From: Chrysaora quinquecirrha
Lineage: Eukaryota > Cnidaria > Scyphozoa > Semaeostomeae > Pelagiidae
Direction of reading: 5' to 3'
NCBI GenBank assembly: GCA_014526335.1
Contig: JACTAT010000297.1
Coordinates: forward strand, 548,586 to 612,585
Length of the DNA: 64,000 nt
The position numbers and the translations under genes were made by a program. Below are positions 1 to 15,500 of this stretch, one piece after another (the first letter of the stretch is position 1; each line of letters opens with the position of its first letter). The notes below the pieces were generated by a model. It saw only the letters and a program-made list of their open reading frames with translations. It searched no databases and was not told where the DNA came from.

Positions 1-580
1 TTTACAGAAACATATAGTCCTAAAAAGTAGCTGTATTACACAAGATACAATGACTGCCAAAAGTCCTTACCATCCCCCAATAATCTTCGAAAAATATTAC
101 TCATCTTCCCTTTTTTGCGGGAAAATGTAGTTCATCAACCCCCTTCCCCCAAACAATGTTGTTCTGACCGGATCGGCTACAGCCTGAGCCTTTATAAAAT
201 GCATTAAGGCTACAGCCTGAGCCTTTATAAAATGCATTATGGATACAGTTAACTGTCCCGAACCAACATTATTTGTTAAGGGGGGGGGTCAGATGCTATA
301 AATGAAGAGAATGGTGCAAATGTTCCAAGAATTTGGGCGGGAAATGTAGCTTCTATAGTATCATAGCATTTAGAGACAGTTTGCTCTCTCAAAACACCCA
401 CTATCAGCTTAGAAAATTTTCCTTGTTTTCATAATTTTGCTAATCACAGAAACCTAACTCATTCAACGGAACTTGACTCCAGTGATTTTGACACCCAAAT
501 TCATGCTATTATCAATGTACGTTCAGTCAGCATACAGTTAAAATCAACGTTTAATCAGCAAATAAATCTCTTATATTCAC

Positions 581-3500
581 CTTCATTCGTTTTGCTGCTG
601 TAGTTCTAGGGATGACAGAAGATCTTTCGTACATGTTTTCAAGTAACCCATCTACTACATTAGCTAGGAAAGAAAAGCAAACACATTTACAGATGCACGA
701 GAAACTCATCTCAAAGAAACTTAAAGTACAAGAGAAATTGTACCTTCATAGAAGAGAAAGATCATAGATTTACATGCGATACTTAGAACCTTTTCACTTT
801 TACCTTTTCGTTTAGTTTCTTTTACAAAGCTCTGGTTTTTTGCAGTGATTTTATTGTCGTTTGACTGTAAAGAAAGCATAATTGAACTTTAAAAAAGAAC
901 TACCCGAAAGAGCCGAGAATAGACATAAACCGAACAGAGTCAAGCAAAGTTTTTAATTTCCCTAGCTGCCAACGTAAACTGACGAAATACTTTACCTCGT
1001 ATAAGTTATTTTCATTGCTGGTATCATTGTCTCTTTTGCTCTGCTTTACAGCAACACCATACTTGCAACACTGATGACCACACGTGCTATAGGCAGTTAA
1101 GGATACTGTGTGCAGAAGTATAGGGCTATGGACTAATATATGTTTTGGGAAGTCAAAATAAAAAAATTCGAAAATGACTATGATAACGTGTTTTTATTAC
1201 TTAATAATGTAATTGAGGACTCAAGATGATGACTTCAATCATTCTATGCACATCAGAAGAGTGGCAAGCGATTCGAGCCCGATCACAATTGTTATACAGC
1301 ACAGAGAAAAAGATAAAATATGAAATCAAAGTGAAAGTAAAAGAAAATATTTCATGTAAAAGTCAATATTGAAGTGAAAGGATATCAGTCTTTGTTAATG
1401 CATCGATGCGTACATGGTTTTCTTGCTTGATTGTCGCTGGAGCTGTTCGATGGAGTGGCTATAATCAAAACATTGTATCAGGTAAGAAGTCGATAATTTA
1501 ATGGACGAACTATCAAGTACTCCAATTACAAACAACTTATAGATTAGCATTAGTTAAATCCCCAAAATTCGAATAAATTTCATCATTATATGCTTATCCA
1601 GGCAACTGTCAGCTTCCCTTGATTCTAATGAACTACACCGCATTCACACTGCAAGTTAAAACAGTTTGAGTAAACCAGTTTAACAAACCAAGGAATCCAA
1701 TCGATTTAATTGGTCGAAATCAAGTCTAAGCTGGCACGTCTAACCTTAAGCTATGGCTAAACTAGGAGACATGTCGCGCGCGACTTGTCAGTGTGAAAGC
1801 AGTTTTACTCCCTAAAAACTTCATCAGCTCGAGCCCGTTTCTTATCCCATCAGTACAACACAACAGATTAAGCTACATCGAGGTTTAAACAGCGGACTAT
1901 TTCTTCGATTCTTATAACCAGAGAAGCAATAGTGTATAGCTTCCATGTATTGAACAAACAATCAAGGTCCCTTCAGAGTCCTTATTGCTGAACCTTGAAT
2001 TGCCAGCCAGTGTAATAATAATTAATCCAGACAGTGATCGAGCAATCCGCTGAGCCAAATAATGAACAAATTCACCAATCATTTAATCAATTAATCAATC
2101 AATCAGTTGATCAAACCGATCAATGAATCACCCCTGAATCATATCAGTTATTTAAATTCTCACCTGAATTCACATAGGTTTGATTTGGCTTTCTTTCCTA
2201 AACAATAAAAAAAAAATATTTAAGTATAAATTTTAACCAAAAAGTATCTTAATTCCTATCTTCAGGAAGCAAAGGTTAGAAATCAAAATTTCCTGCGAGA
2301 ACTACGGTAGCCGAAATTTCCTTACGTGAAGCAAAAATGTTTTTGAAAGTTTTCAAAAACATCACGCCACGAAATTTTGTTACTTTTGCATGTCGATCAA
2401 TGTTATTGGACGTGGCCAAACGGTCAAACATTTGTTGTAAAGCGACTATTAAATGTTGGACCAACAATGTTTGAATGTTTGGCCAGGGCCTTAGACAAAC
2501 AATTCAAAACAAATAAAACTACCTGAACCGAAACAGTATTGACAAAGCCTTCGAGATAGTGTGGTGTAAATGTAAGCTGAACATCAATTCCAACTATGAA
2601 GGAAAAAGAATTTGTTTCATATCATATTTGCTACATAACTTTGCCTGCAAATACAAGACAGCTATGTTTCGGGAGAGCTCCGTGTCCAGTCATCGGGCAA
2701 TGAGAAATGCGGTTCTTCGCTTATATTTTGCGTTGGTCAGATCGAAAAGATGTGAAAAATACCAGCGAGGGGCTCAGGTTATTTGACGCTCATCTTCAAA
2801 ACCACATTTCTAATTGCACGATGATGGGAGACGAAGCTCTCCCAAAATAAATATCAAAGCTTTTTCCTGATTGAAGTGTCAGGGGTGCTTTTCGTGTCTA
2901 ATAGTTAGTCAGAAACAGCCTGCCTTGATAAGTTCGAATATACTGACATGAATCGACACAAAAGTTTACAATTCTTATCTAGTCACATTTGCGTTAAAAA
3001 ACGAGAAAAAACAGAGTTAATATTTTGTTTGCTTACCATAATCTGAGCTGATAAGATTGACACTGAGTTCTGGTGATCGTTGTGCTCTCTTAACCTTGAT
3101 ATGCTTGCTCCAGCAGCCACTTTGCAGGAAAAATGAGTCCCTAATTGAAGAGGTAAAGACATCTGAAATTAACTAGAAAGCTATGGCTAAATTAGGAGAC
3201 ACGTCGCGCGCAACAGGGTATTCAGCGTGTCTCCAAGGGTGGCCTAAACATGCGATCGACAAGCGAGTATTAAGTCCCCAAGTCATTTGCATGTTGCAGA
3301 GACAAGAAAAGTTTCTGTTGTCTCCCAGAAACATTTGCGTGTCTCTTGCTACAAATTTTGTCGCGCACTACAAAGTTTCCGAGGTGGCTAAACTGGGAGA
3401 TCGGACTAGGACTTGAAAAATACACTTAACGTGTCTCATCGTGAATGCTTATGGGATGGCCTCAGGAAGCCTTTTATCATAGAACAAAATACAAACAATT

Positions 3501-6500
3501 TGTCGGAGGCCCTTGAACTGAGGGAGCCTAAGCTGCGTTACGCCAGTGACTCACACTGGTCACTGCTCTCCATTTCTCTCTCTCTCTCGCAAATTATCTA
3601 CCAGTGGTCTGCTTATGGGCCGTCGATTCCTTTTAAAAGTGCCAAAAACTCTACTATAGCTGGTAGACCAAAGTTTCTTACAAAATATGGGAATGATTAC
3701 TTACATGAGTCTTTGCTTGTAAGATATGTTATTCGCGTAATCTCCAATCATCAAAAGACAGCTATGTCGATAAGTCTGCTTTTTATTCTTCAGATACTTA
3801 GCACGCTGTTCATAGTTGAGCATCGTTATTTTCAAGTATAAATCTGCAGTGTCTTTTGGTATTTCTCGTCCTAAAATAGCAATCGAAGATGAAATAAAAA
3901 GGGTTGGAAGTCCCATAGTCAGGGAGGTCCTATCTATATACCTACGGAATAATGCGAAATTCAAAGGTTTAAAGGGTATTTAACGGCAAAAACAACAACT
4001 TTTATTCGACAAAACATGTTTCGGAAATGCACTGTCCATCATCAGTCAAATAAAACAGAAAAAATTAAGGCCTGGCTAAAGTAAGAGACATGTCGCACGC
4101 AACATTGCCACATGTGACACGTCCCTTCGATGTCTTCTACTTGAGCCACCTCGGAAACTTTGTGGCGTGTGACAAACTTTGTAGCAAGAGGCACGCAAAT
4201 GTTTCTGAGAGACAACAGAAACATCTCTTGTCTCCGTGACTTGGGGGACATGTTGCTAACTTGTCACTCGCATGTTTAGCCTAGGCGACACACTGAATAC
4301 CATGTCGCGCACGACATGTCTCCTAGTTTAGCCCTAGCTTTAGTTGTATGTATTCTACAAAAAAGTTGTATTGAATTGAATTTAATTGGAGGAAAGGGAA
4401 GTACTAACTCTTTTCAAGGCTTGTGCCTGATAATGATTGGCTGCGATGGTGCCCCACGCATTATGAAAGGGATTTGCTATGTGAATGATTAGTGGGACTA
4501 GGACCTATGGGACAAATCTTACTTATAACCCGTACATTTTTCTCAAAAATAACTTTATAACATAATTGCATAAGATGGAAAACCTTGCTTACCTGGTCGA
4601 TGGATATATCATATTTTGGCAATGCAAGTAAGGCGTCCTTTACCTATCAGATGTAAGAATGTATAGTCTATATATCAATACACAAGTAAGCAAGCAAGCA
4701 ATCTCCATTATTGTAAACAAACACAGGTTTGAAGGATACTATAAAACGTTGCTATAATAGCGTTGCTATTGACATAATATAGCTAAAAAAGGCCATCGTT
4801 TTTAAGTAGATGATAGACTCATAACAGAAGTCTCACTCTTCGTAAACAACAGCAGTCTTAAACAACAGCAGTAACTTTATACTGTAAGCAGTAACTGTAA
4901 CTATATTAAAAAAATTGAATTGGATGGCCTAATGCTCAGAGTGGCACGAGTTGCGAGGTCTTGAGTTCAAGCCAAGGCCGAGTCATACCAAAGACATTAA
5001 AAGTACTCATTGCCTATCTGCTTAGCACTCAGCACGAAAGGGTAGAAACGAGGGTAAGTGGTCTCGTATCAGAACAGGGATAGGAGTGGCTACCGACCAA
5101 CTCACACCTAAGGATTCATACGTGGAGACAACAACAGCTACTAAATTTCGATTCACAATCTAAAATAACAAGAAAAGGGCCTTGCCAGGTCGCCTCCGAC
5201 TACGGATCGTTTTCTAAAATATTTCAGAGAATACGTTATGAAAACAAAATAAATAAATAATGAAGAACTAGAATGAATACCAGTTCGATTTGTCTTGGGT
5301 TAGTGGTTTCAATCTTTTCTAATGATGTAAGACCAGCATTTACCATCGCAGCCGACATTGTTGCACCTAAATACAAGGGAATATTTATTAAGAAGAATTT
5401 GAAAAAACACGAAAGATACGTTAACAAATAATAATCGTTATTATAATCATAGTACTTGCATCATAAAAAACGCAATATTGAATTAACAACTTTGAAGAGA
5501 TCTTTACCTATTTTATCAAGCTGTCTTGATACAAATTTTGAATTCTCCCACAGTCTATTGAAAATAAACAAATTAGCTAAGCAAATCAGAGTCTAATGTA
5601 TCATTATATTATACAAAATGGTTAATTATAATTTATAAGAGCGGCTTATGATCAAGGGTGGCTTAAATTCGAATTTGATTTCCATAGGTATTCCAGATTC
5701 TAGATTAAGGGAAGAGCTCTTTCGAGGGAGCTCGTTGCGGTATTTAATTTGATAAATTTGTAACCCATGACCAACCTTGTCCCCAGGTCAGCTCTTTCGA
5801 GGGAGCTCGTTACGATATTTAATTTGATAAATTTGTAACCCATGACAAGATTCAGCCTTTTTTCTTATCAGTGCACATTTTGGGGGGGGGCGTTGTTTCA
5901 AGGGGGGGCGCTCATTCGAAGAAATACGGAATGCGAAACACATCACTGTTATTTTGTACGCAAAAGTAGTATACTGAGCTTGATTTGAAGCTGGTACGAA
6001 AAAGAAGAAGGATGTCTACAGTACACTCGTATAACCCATAACCCATATCATACTGAGTGATGTATATGTGGATGTATACTGTATATACCTTACATATTCA
6101 AACTGCATAGGCCTATTGATGGGCACAAACACTTCTGTCTTTTTAAGGTTGTGTGGAGAGGACCGTTAATAACGGTTCCGCTATAATATAATACTTATAT
6201 AAGCGTACCTTGCTCTAATACATTTACAAAGAATGACAGCATTCAAAGTTGATCTGTAGAATCCTTTCGTTAGAAGAAACTCTGTCAAAACTAGAAAAAA
6301 ATCAATACGCCGAATAACTAGTAACTTAACCATAGATTAAGAAGACCATATAAAAATGATCATTTATTGAATCCCTGGCAAAACAAACATTGTTTGTCAA
6401 AATTTAGAAATCTACAAGCAATCAAACATATCCAAGCAATAGGCCTTATTTACACTACACGAAACCCGGTTAAGCTACCCAGGTTAGTTTCTCGTAGTGT

Positions 6501-9500
6501 AAATGCAACTAACCAGGTTCGCAATCGCCTCGGGATAAGCTAACCCACCTCTCGAGTCTAAGCACGGAACTTGGGCGAGCCCCTGGGTTTTATTCTGTTA
6601 TAGGCATGCCCAAACGTGTTTAAAACAAAAACAAAACTGCGCTGACGATTCGCCTGTTTGCTTTGTCCCACTAACCCAGTTTCGTCCCAGAACAGAGCTT
6701 ACACTACAAATCAAAACTAGCCCAAGTCAAACTAACCCGGATTAATTTATGTAGTGTAAATAGGGATATAAATGACCCACACTTATGCAGTCTAAAGCCC
6801 TGGCCAAAAGATCATAAATTGTTTGCCAAAAGATCATAAATTGTTTGCCAAACATTTGAGTTTTCTGTCAAGCGAAAGCGTGCTTTACCGTTTGGCCGCG
6901 TAACAAAGCATTACTCGTCAAACAATTTTTGCTTGCGCCAAACAAAGATGTTTTTGAACTTTGCCGGATAAATTTGGTTCTAAAACAATGTCTTGAGGCG
7001 TGTTCAAACGTTCAAACATTGCTTGATAAATAAAATTCAAATGTTTGATAAACAATGTTTGATCGCTTGGCTAAGGCCTTATGCCTTGAACAATCGGCAT
7101 GAGATACCTAATTTCCTAGCAAAAGTGCTAGAGGAAAATGCTACTTACATCTGCAAACTCTTTGAGCTGATCTAAAAATTTTCTGCAGAGAAAGAAAACT
7201 ATCATTTATAAACTTGAGTTGGGAAAGGTAACATGGAAATTCATGAATAACATGGCTAAGTTAAACAGACACGATTCAGGTAAGATCTTTTAGTAAAACT
7301 TCAGATGATGGTGACATTCATTAACATTCATTAACTGGATGTGCTGCAGTGAAAATTTCTGCTACCGCGAGTCTTAATCACTCAGCAGACACGTTCAATG
7401 ATTGTGCAGGTGAATCCAGTGAGCGAAAGTCTTCAGGTCACCATCATCTCAAATTTTACTAATTGGATAAAATGAAATGTCTTTCCAGGGCTGAGGCCCT
7501 TTATTAACTTGAAAAGCAGATTACTTACTGCAACATCTTGCATTAAAGAAAACTCATTGACTGTTAGGCATCCTAAGACAGCTTGGATCAAACTAAAGGA
7601 GATTGGCATAAGTCAAGTCAAGCAGATGAAAATTTGCAAGTATAGAAATTTAGACCCTAGCCGAAAGATTTGCTTTACAAGCAATGTTTAACCGTTGGCC
7701 AAAACACAAGACATTGCTTTACAAGCAAAATTATGCCAAACTTGTTGCGCATGTTTTTGAAATAGTTCATAGACATCTCTCTGTTCGGCTCAAGCAAAAA
7801 TGTTTGACAAGCTTTTGTGACATGGCCAAACGTTCAAACATTGTTTGGTAAGAAAATTTCAAATGTTTCACAAACAATGTTCCAGCGTTGGCCAAGTCAC
7901 AGGACATTGCTTTACAAGCAAAATTATGCTAGACTTGTTGCACATGTTTTTGAAATAGTATATAGACATCATTTTGTTCGGCTCAGACAAAACATGTTTG
8001 ACAAGCAATGTTTTGTTCGTGATGTGGCCAGACATTCAAACATTGATTGGTAAGCAAATCCAAATGTGTTACAAGTAATGTTTGATCGTTTAGCAAAAGC
8101 CAGCGCAACAGTTATGATAAGTTAAAGGGAAAACACTAGTGACTATAGTGACTTTACAGAAATCAGCAAACGGAGTCTAAGAAAATGATAAGTAGTAAGC
8201 AAATAAAATAATAAGTGATATTTATTTATTGTCAAACCAATTTATTTTCTGATCTGTCGTCTTGATTTTATTCTTCATTGGGAACCTGCAGAAAGTATAT
8301 GGAGTTACAACAAACGGATATAAGTACATACAATTAATTCAAGATGTGGTTCAATACTATAATCTGTGCGGGTTTTTACTGTTTTTCAGATAGGTCTCAA
8401 GAAATATTATGAACAGAGTGTAACTGAATTCTTACCTTATTGTAGCACGATTTTTATCTTTATTCAGAGTATTCAGTGTGCGCTTTTCATTCACACGCAA
8501 AGTTATATCTTCAAACTCTTTGCATTTGGCTAAAATATCGACCTTCAAATAAAAAAGGCAATGTTGTAGCTAAGGCCCTGACTAAAAGATCAAACATTGT
8601 TTGTGAAACATCTCAAATGTTTGACCGTTAGGCCACGTCGTAAAACATTGCTCATCCAACATTTTTTGCTTGCCTCAAGCAATAATAAATGTTTTTGAAC
8701 TTTTTCAAAAATATCACACACAAATTTTGCAACTTGTTTGTCAAGCAATGTTTGATCGTTTTGCCGCCTCTCCAACATTGCTTGTCAAACATTTCTTTTG
8801 TTATTTTCAAATTTAACAACTTGCAACATTTCAGCACCTTGCAGCATTTCTTTCTTAGCGACAAGGCGTTCGTGATTGCGCATTAGCAATGACTTCGTTG
8901 TTCCAAAATGATGGACAACCACTGTTTTTAGACGTGACAAAACGGTCAAACATTTGTTACAAAGCAAATTTACAATGTTTGACTAACAATGTTTGATCGT
9001 TTTGCCAGGGTCTTAAAACTGTAACTTTACTCTATACACACTTTTTTTTTATAAGAATACCTTATTTTTTGCCGAGCCTCGATTATTTTTAAGCTTATTC
9101 GATTTTGAGCCTGAAAATATTCTTAAATTATTCTTAATCATCAATGTTGTAAATTGGCCCGAAGATCAAGAGAAATAAGTCAAATCTTTGTCAGTTGTTA
9201 TTTTATATTCAAAACTGCATTTCAAAACAAATACAGTAGTCTAACAATTACACTTAATGTACAGTGTAAAAAACGCAGAGAAATAAAAATGATCCTCGTC
9301 AAGCTTGAGCCTCAGGTTATTCTTAAATAATTTATAAATTTCAGCAATTTTGAGCCTGAATATTCTTATAGACTGTATTCTTATAAAAAAAGTGTGTATT
9401 ACGGTAAAGTAATTTAATAACCATGTAGATGATGGTGATGACGAGAAAGCTCACAAAAATCTGCTCCTACCAGCTCTTCAATGCCCTCATTTCCTTTGAT

Positions 9501-12500
9501 CTTCGTAAAACTTTTCACAGTTTCAAATGCTATGCAATATCTTGCCATCAATTTACCAGTTTCTACAACAAATGATTTTGATTAGTTGACTCTATCGTTA
9601 TCTTTAAGAGAAAATATCCAAACAAAATGATTCTAAAACCAATAGTTCTTATTGTCGGTTTTTACTATATCTTATGTCTAAACATATTTGCCATGAATGG
9701 CGAACACTATGGAATATTTCCACAGGTATATGGCAATCGAACCTGGACTGCATGACCAGAGCGCCAAAGATGTTTTCACTGAGCTATAAAGCTCCATGAA
9801 ATCGCCAAGTAACTCTTTAAATCATACAGCCCAAGGCTCTCCTCCCGTTTGAGTTTTTTGTGTTTCGGCTATGTTAAGCCTTCTTCAGCACCATACATAT
9901 TTGTATTTGTCAAGAATGGCGAACACTAGGATAGATTTTTCCGCAAGTGGCATACCACAATAGATGGGATTTGAACCTGGACTGCATGCTAAGAGAGCCA
10001 ACGACGTTTCCACTGAGCTATAAAGCTCAAGCTAATCACCAAGTAGCTAACTCTCCAAGACATACAACCCAAGGCTCTCCTTTCGTTTGACGTTTTTTTT
10101 CCGGCTATGACAAGCCTTCTTCAGCACCATTTGTCATAAGTGTCTCTAACAGGCATCTATCTCTAAAATGTACATTTCTAGATATTAAAATTTCATATGT
10201 TGCTGAATGCTTTTCAAGTCTTTGCTAGCCAACAAAATATAATACAACTTTTGTTCAAAGAAAGGAAGGCGCCTCTTTATATTGTTGATGAAGAAAATTT
10301 AGTACCTGTTGGGAACAAGTCACTGTTCTCTTTGATATCAACGAGGTCAAGACTTTGCAGTGATCTCAATGCTCTTAGACCCATTGCTGTATAATGCAAA
10401 ATCAAAGCACATACAAAAGACATAAGCAGCAAATCCGGAAGATAAACAGTTAAATGTTGAAGTAAATTTAAGTGATACGGAGCATGTTAAAGATCAACAA
10501 AGCGCCTCTTCACGCGTTGTATTATTTGAGATACAGAGGAACCTCAAGTAAATCTCCGCAAAGAACCTTTGATTTTTATTCAGGGTATTGTTTAAGAATA
10601 AATAAACTTCTGTCTAGTCCATTGTTTTCTACAAAAAATCGGCCTGAGGGTTCCAATTTTGTATAGGTACATCTTTGCAGGGATTTACTGTATATAATAG
10701 ACACTTTTTTGTAGGTTGCAGAGAGGTGACCACTGTGTGGAACTTTGTTATTCAAAGAAATGAGCTTAGAGACCAATGCTTGTCTGTTGTAGGTACATAG
10801 GGATACGTTGCATAGAAGTCTCCATTTATCAAGGTTCAACTGCCAAGCTAGATTTTTTCAAAACATCAAGATAAACCAAAAAAGCTATGTTCAGTTACCT
10901 TGAAGTTTTTTCCCAAGAGTATCTTCTGTCAGTCCTTCTGGTGCTCCTACACAAAGAGGAATAAACAGTCTCTAAATTAGGCAGAACTGAATACGATATA
11001 CAGCTATATAAAAGAGAACATGGCTATTACTGGAAAGCTTAAGCAATCAATTAAAAAACTAATTTTACCGTTGAAAACGACCTTGGAAACTTAGTGTTGG
11101 AAAACGCTTCTGGTAGAAGAATTGATGTTCATTGGACAAGTGCAGACACAAGAAAATAGGGAGACATGTAAAAGTTATTTCAAAGCACAAGCTTGTTCTT
11201 AGGTAAGCAGAATCGATAGAGTTATCCCTCATTGGTTCATCATTCTTCTTGTGGTTAGTAAATGAGAACCAAGAGTGTTTGCTCTTAAGTCGGGGGATAC
11301 AAGCTGCAGGTCCAAATAAGCTTCATAGCTGCCAGAATCCACGGCCTGCCTTAACGAAAAAAGACTGCTTGCTTGCTTACTTGGTTGCTTGCTTATAATG
11401 AGGTTTATTACTACAGCTAACAAGACATAATTCTCTGATTGCCATGAATGGTTACATTGATTAGAGCCAAAGAGGATAGCCGTTAGAGATAACGAAAGAA
11501 TAAAAAAAAAGAGAATGTTAATACAAACCATATTGCTTGGGATTTCTTTGCATTCTCTTGTAAAGGAATGTTGACTTTAACCATTCATTTGTCATAGGTA
11601 AAGTTGTTATTGTATTTAGGACTATTTCTGCGTTCACATGTTCAGTAAGATGATGATGTAGGCTGCAAAAAGACAACACAGATTACCAGAATGCTCTCTC
11701 AAAAGTAGAAAAAAGATACTAAAATCACGGAAAGCCTTTGATATTTATTGAGGCATCGTTTTGGGAAAGGTCTTTCTCACATCACCGGGCAACGAGAATT
11801 GTAGTTCGTTTCCTTTTTTTGCATTAGTTTGAGACCAACCTATGATTCGGTGAAACCTTTCAACCAGATTTCTGGGATAGTGCAGCTATGGTGCTTGATT
11901 GATATACAGAGTTAATAGAACTTAATGAATACTTTCTTTGATAAGTCTATTTCTCTAGTTCTTTCTTCATCAACCACAGTGATGATATGTTATTTCAAAC
12001 AATCTGATGTCTCTCTGTCAAAAAATAATTGGCAAGATCACATTTCTCAGCTCGACTACGGACTATAAGTTATGTTCTTGAGCCCAGTACCAGTATCATG
12101 AGCAGCTATCGTCATAGTTGAGATAAACAGCGGAAACATTTTCGGGGATACTTAAAAAGATTTTTTCGTCTGGCACTCCTCAGAGTATGAACATCAGAAA
12201 CAGACCGAAACAATGTTTTTCCGCTGTTTAACGCAATTTTGAAGTTTGAACTACTAAAAATTTGTCGTCATGGCTTATACTGTGTCGGAAACAGCCTTGA
12301 TAAGTAAGAACGTAGTTATCTTGATATAACTTACATAAACTCGATAAAATGTTACTATTCACGAATAAGATATTGGTATCCAAGTACCTGCTTTCAATCT
12401 TTTGCATTCCACTGATAAGGGATTCATACTTTGCCTTAAAAACAAAAAAAATTTCTTGATGTGCTTAGGAACTGCCTTTGTGAATTTAAGCCATGTTTGG

Positions 12501-15500
12501 CCCTGGCTAAACGAGCAAACATTGTTTGTCAAACATTTTGAATTTGTTTATTAAGCAAATTGTTTTAACAGTTTGGCACGTCGCAAAACATAGCTCGTCT
12601 AACCTTTCTGTTTGCCTTCAGCAGAAAATGATTTTGATCTTTTGAAGCCATTTCACGAAGCCATTGCTCTTTCTCTGCTTGTCAAGCAATGCTTTGTTGC
12701 GTTGGAAATGTTCAACATTGCTGTCAAACGAATTCCAACTGTTTGACAAACAATGTTTGATTGTCTGACCAGGGCCTTAATATTGGCAACAGTAAGAACA
12801 TAACTAATGCCTACCTTGGTGCTAGTTTTAGTCATGATGACTGCAGTTGCACTTGTGTCAAACTTAAAAATAAATATTAAAATAGACAGTTATTGCATAA
12901 GAAGGCTATTTAGGAATTATTAAGTATTTTAAGACTAATATTTGGATTGCGGGTGAAGGAAAAGTGGTGTATTTAGCGCCAGTCGTGAGGACCTCAGAGG
13001 TAGATCAACCGATGAGACCTCAACTCTAGTTGTGACGATGAAGTAGCTAAGACTGAAAGTAGATCCCACAGAATTTGATACCCAAGGCCTAACCATTAAG
13101 CTTCACCACCTTCAAAGGAGTTAAGAGTCAAAGTCATGAAGTATTCTTGCAACCTTAACGAAGAGCTTTTTCGATAAGATAAAAGCGAAAAAATCCACAT
13201 AAATATGTACCTGCGGTCTGCCAGCTCGACCAATCATCTGTAAGACTTGAGATTCACTATATTCTTCATACATTCCTGTCACATAATGCATTGTTGATTT
13301 GATAACAACCAAATGAGCTGGAAGATTCACCTGTGGAGAAAGATATTGACATTCTGTTATTACAGAAATCGAGCAGAAATGTAAGACAGAAACAGAGATC
13401 CATACGTAATACATAATCATCCAAAATTGATGTGATTAAGGGCTGCTTACTCCCATCGCCAGAGTGCTTGTGCAGACTAAAATAAAAGGGAAATAGTTAT
13501 AGAACTACAGATAACTAGTTAGTTAGTTAAATAGTTAGTTATTTAAATTGTCAGTTAAGCAAGTTAGTTAGTAAGTTAGATGGTTGGTTAGCTTGTATGT
13601 TGGTTAGTTAGTTAGTTAGTTAGTTAGTTAGCTAGTTTGCTGGTTACTTAGGTAGTTTATTAGAAAGTTAATTAGTTAGTAAGTTAGAAACTTGGTTAGT
13701 TAGTAAGATAGTGAGATGGTTAGTAAGTTATTTAGCTATTTAATTTGTTAGCTAGTTAGTTTGTTTGTTGGTTACAGTAGTTAGTTTTTAAGGTAGTTGG
13801 TTAGTCAGTAAGTTAGTCACCTAAATAGTCAGTTACTTAAAAAGGCCTTATGTCTTTCAGTTAACACGTTTGTTAGTTATGTAGTGAGTTAGTTAGTATT
13901 CAACTTGTACTTAATATACCGTATGATGGTATGTACAGCACACTTACACAGTACAGGCAGTTCTCCTCGGACAAACATTGATTCAATGTTCTTTCTATCA
14001 GCCATATCCATACCAGCATGATGATAACCAACACCATATAGAACTAAATCTACAAGCAAAAAGCAAATCAATCAAAGGAATGAGCTAAGAGAAGATGTCG
14101 TAGTATGGCAGGCAGGCTATTGCAGCTTGGGTGGGCTTGAGATGTCATATTAAACCAATACTTCATTTGCAGCGACTTTTCCACACTACAGTGACGAGAT
14201 TAACCGCGAACTGCAAGATAGAAGAGCTGACGACTACTTCACTAATCTTAAGTGCTCAATAAAACATTGCTTGTCAAACACTTTTTTGTTTTGATGCTAA
14301 GCAATCCCTTTTGTCATATTTTGCAGCGTGGCCAAACGGTCAGTACGAATCAGAAAAAATAGAAAAAACATATTTACAAATTTACTGGTAGTTCACCTCG
14401 TAGTTTTGAATCGTGCAGAGTATTTGAGTACTGAATCAATCTATTGCAAAGAAGGAGATTCATCAATCTTACTAGCTCTAGCAGAAAATACAGAAACAGG
14501 TTCAGATCTAAGAATTAGAGTTCAATGAATTACCTTCCCCTGTGTTGTGCATCCATAATAAACCTTGCATCTTTCGTAAGTGTGATTGCAGCTTGAGTTG
14601 TTCCTTTTCGTGTGGAGCAAAACTAAAGAAAAGCAAAGATGTTATTTTTCCTGCGAGCTACACAGTGAAAAGTTATAACTTGATATGCGACTTTCCCTGT
14701 AAAATTTGACGCATGGTAGTGTTGGATGCAATGTTCGATAAAATATCTAAGCAAACTTGGACACAACATTTAGTGTAATGCTTGAAATGGTTTTACATAA
14801 ATGATTTGATGCAACTTTTGACACAACAATTGACGCAACATTTGATGCAGATTTTAATAAAATGCTTCATGAAATATTAGGTGCAGAATAAACATTTAGA
14901 GAACAATGTGGAAGAGCACTGCAAAAGTGGTCTATTGCAATATCTGATGTACAATAGTTGATCCAATATTGATACAATGTTTGATCCAATTTTGAATACA
15001 ACATTTAATGCACTTTTTGCCGTTTAGACAAATTCATTGTGCACATTGGATAGAAGATTTGATGGAACGCTTGATGCAATATTTGGATTCAATTTAATGT
15101 GGCAACAACTTACTACGATTCTTAGTAGAAAACGCAGATTTGATACAAGGTTTGATAACAGTGTTTGTTGTATATTTGGATGCAACAGTCCATGCAATAT
15201 TGACACAATGTTTGATGCAATTTGGTATAAAATATTCACGGAAATATTGGACGTTTAGATTAATTTTAGATTATTTGCTGAATTAAACCTTATGAACAAT
15301 GGATAAAAGGTACATGACGCAATTTGCGATGCAACATTTGATGCATTAAAAACTTACCACAATTGTTGGTTTGTTTTCAGAATACGTCTGTATAACTCCA
15401 CTGAGCTTGTAATTTAACGAAAGATCAAATTTGAAGTCAGACGCATTCTCGGAACAGGGATAGCCAAGAACAACTTTTCTCAAATTCACCGGCCGATATT

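Noticed and set aside
1..580. Possible further HFM1 exon near 65-110 (minus strand)
   Set aside because: A GTAAGG donor-like site is present, but the frame that fits the upstream phase has a stop, so it was not called.
15024..15258. Overlapping open frames on both strands
   Set aside because: They lie in the degenerate TTTGATGCAA array inside an HFM1 intron.
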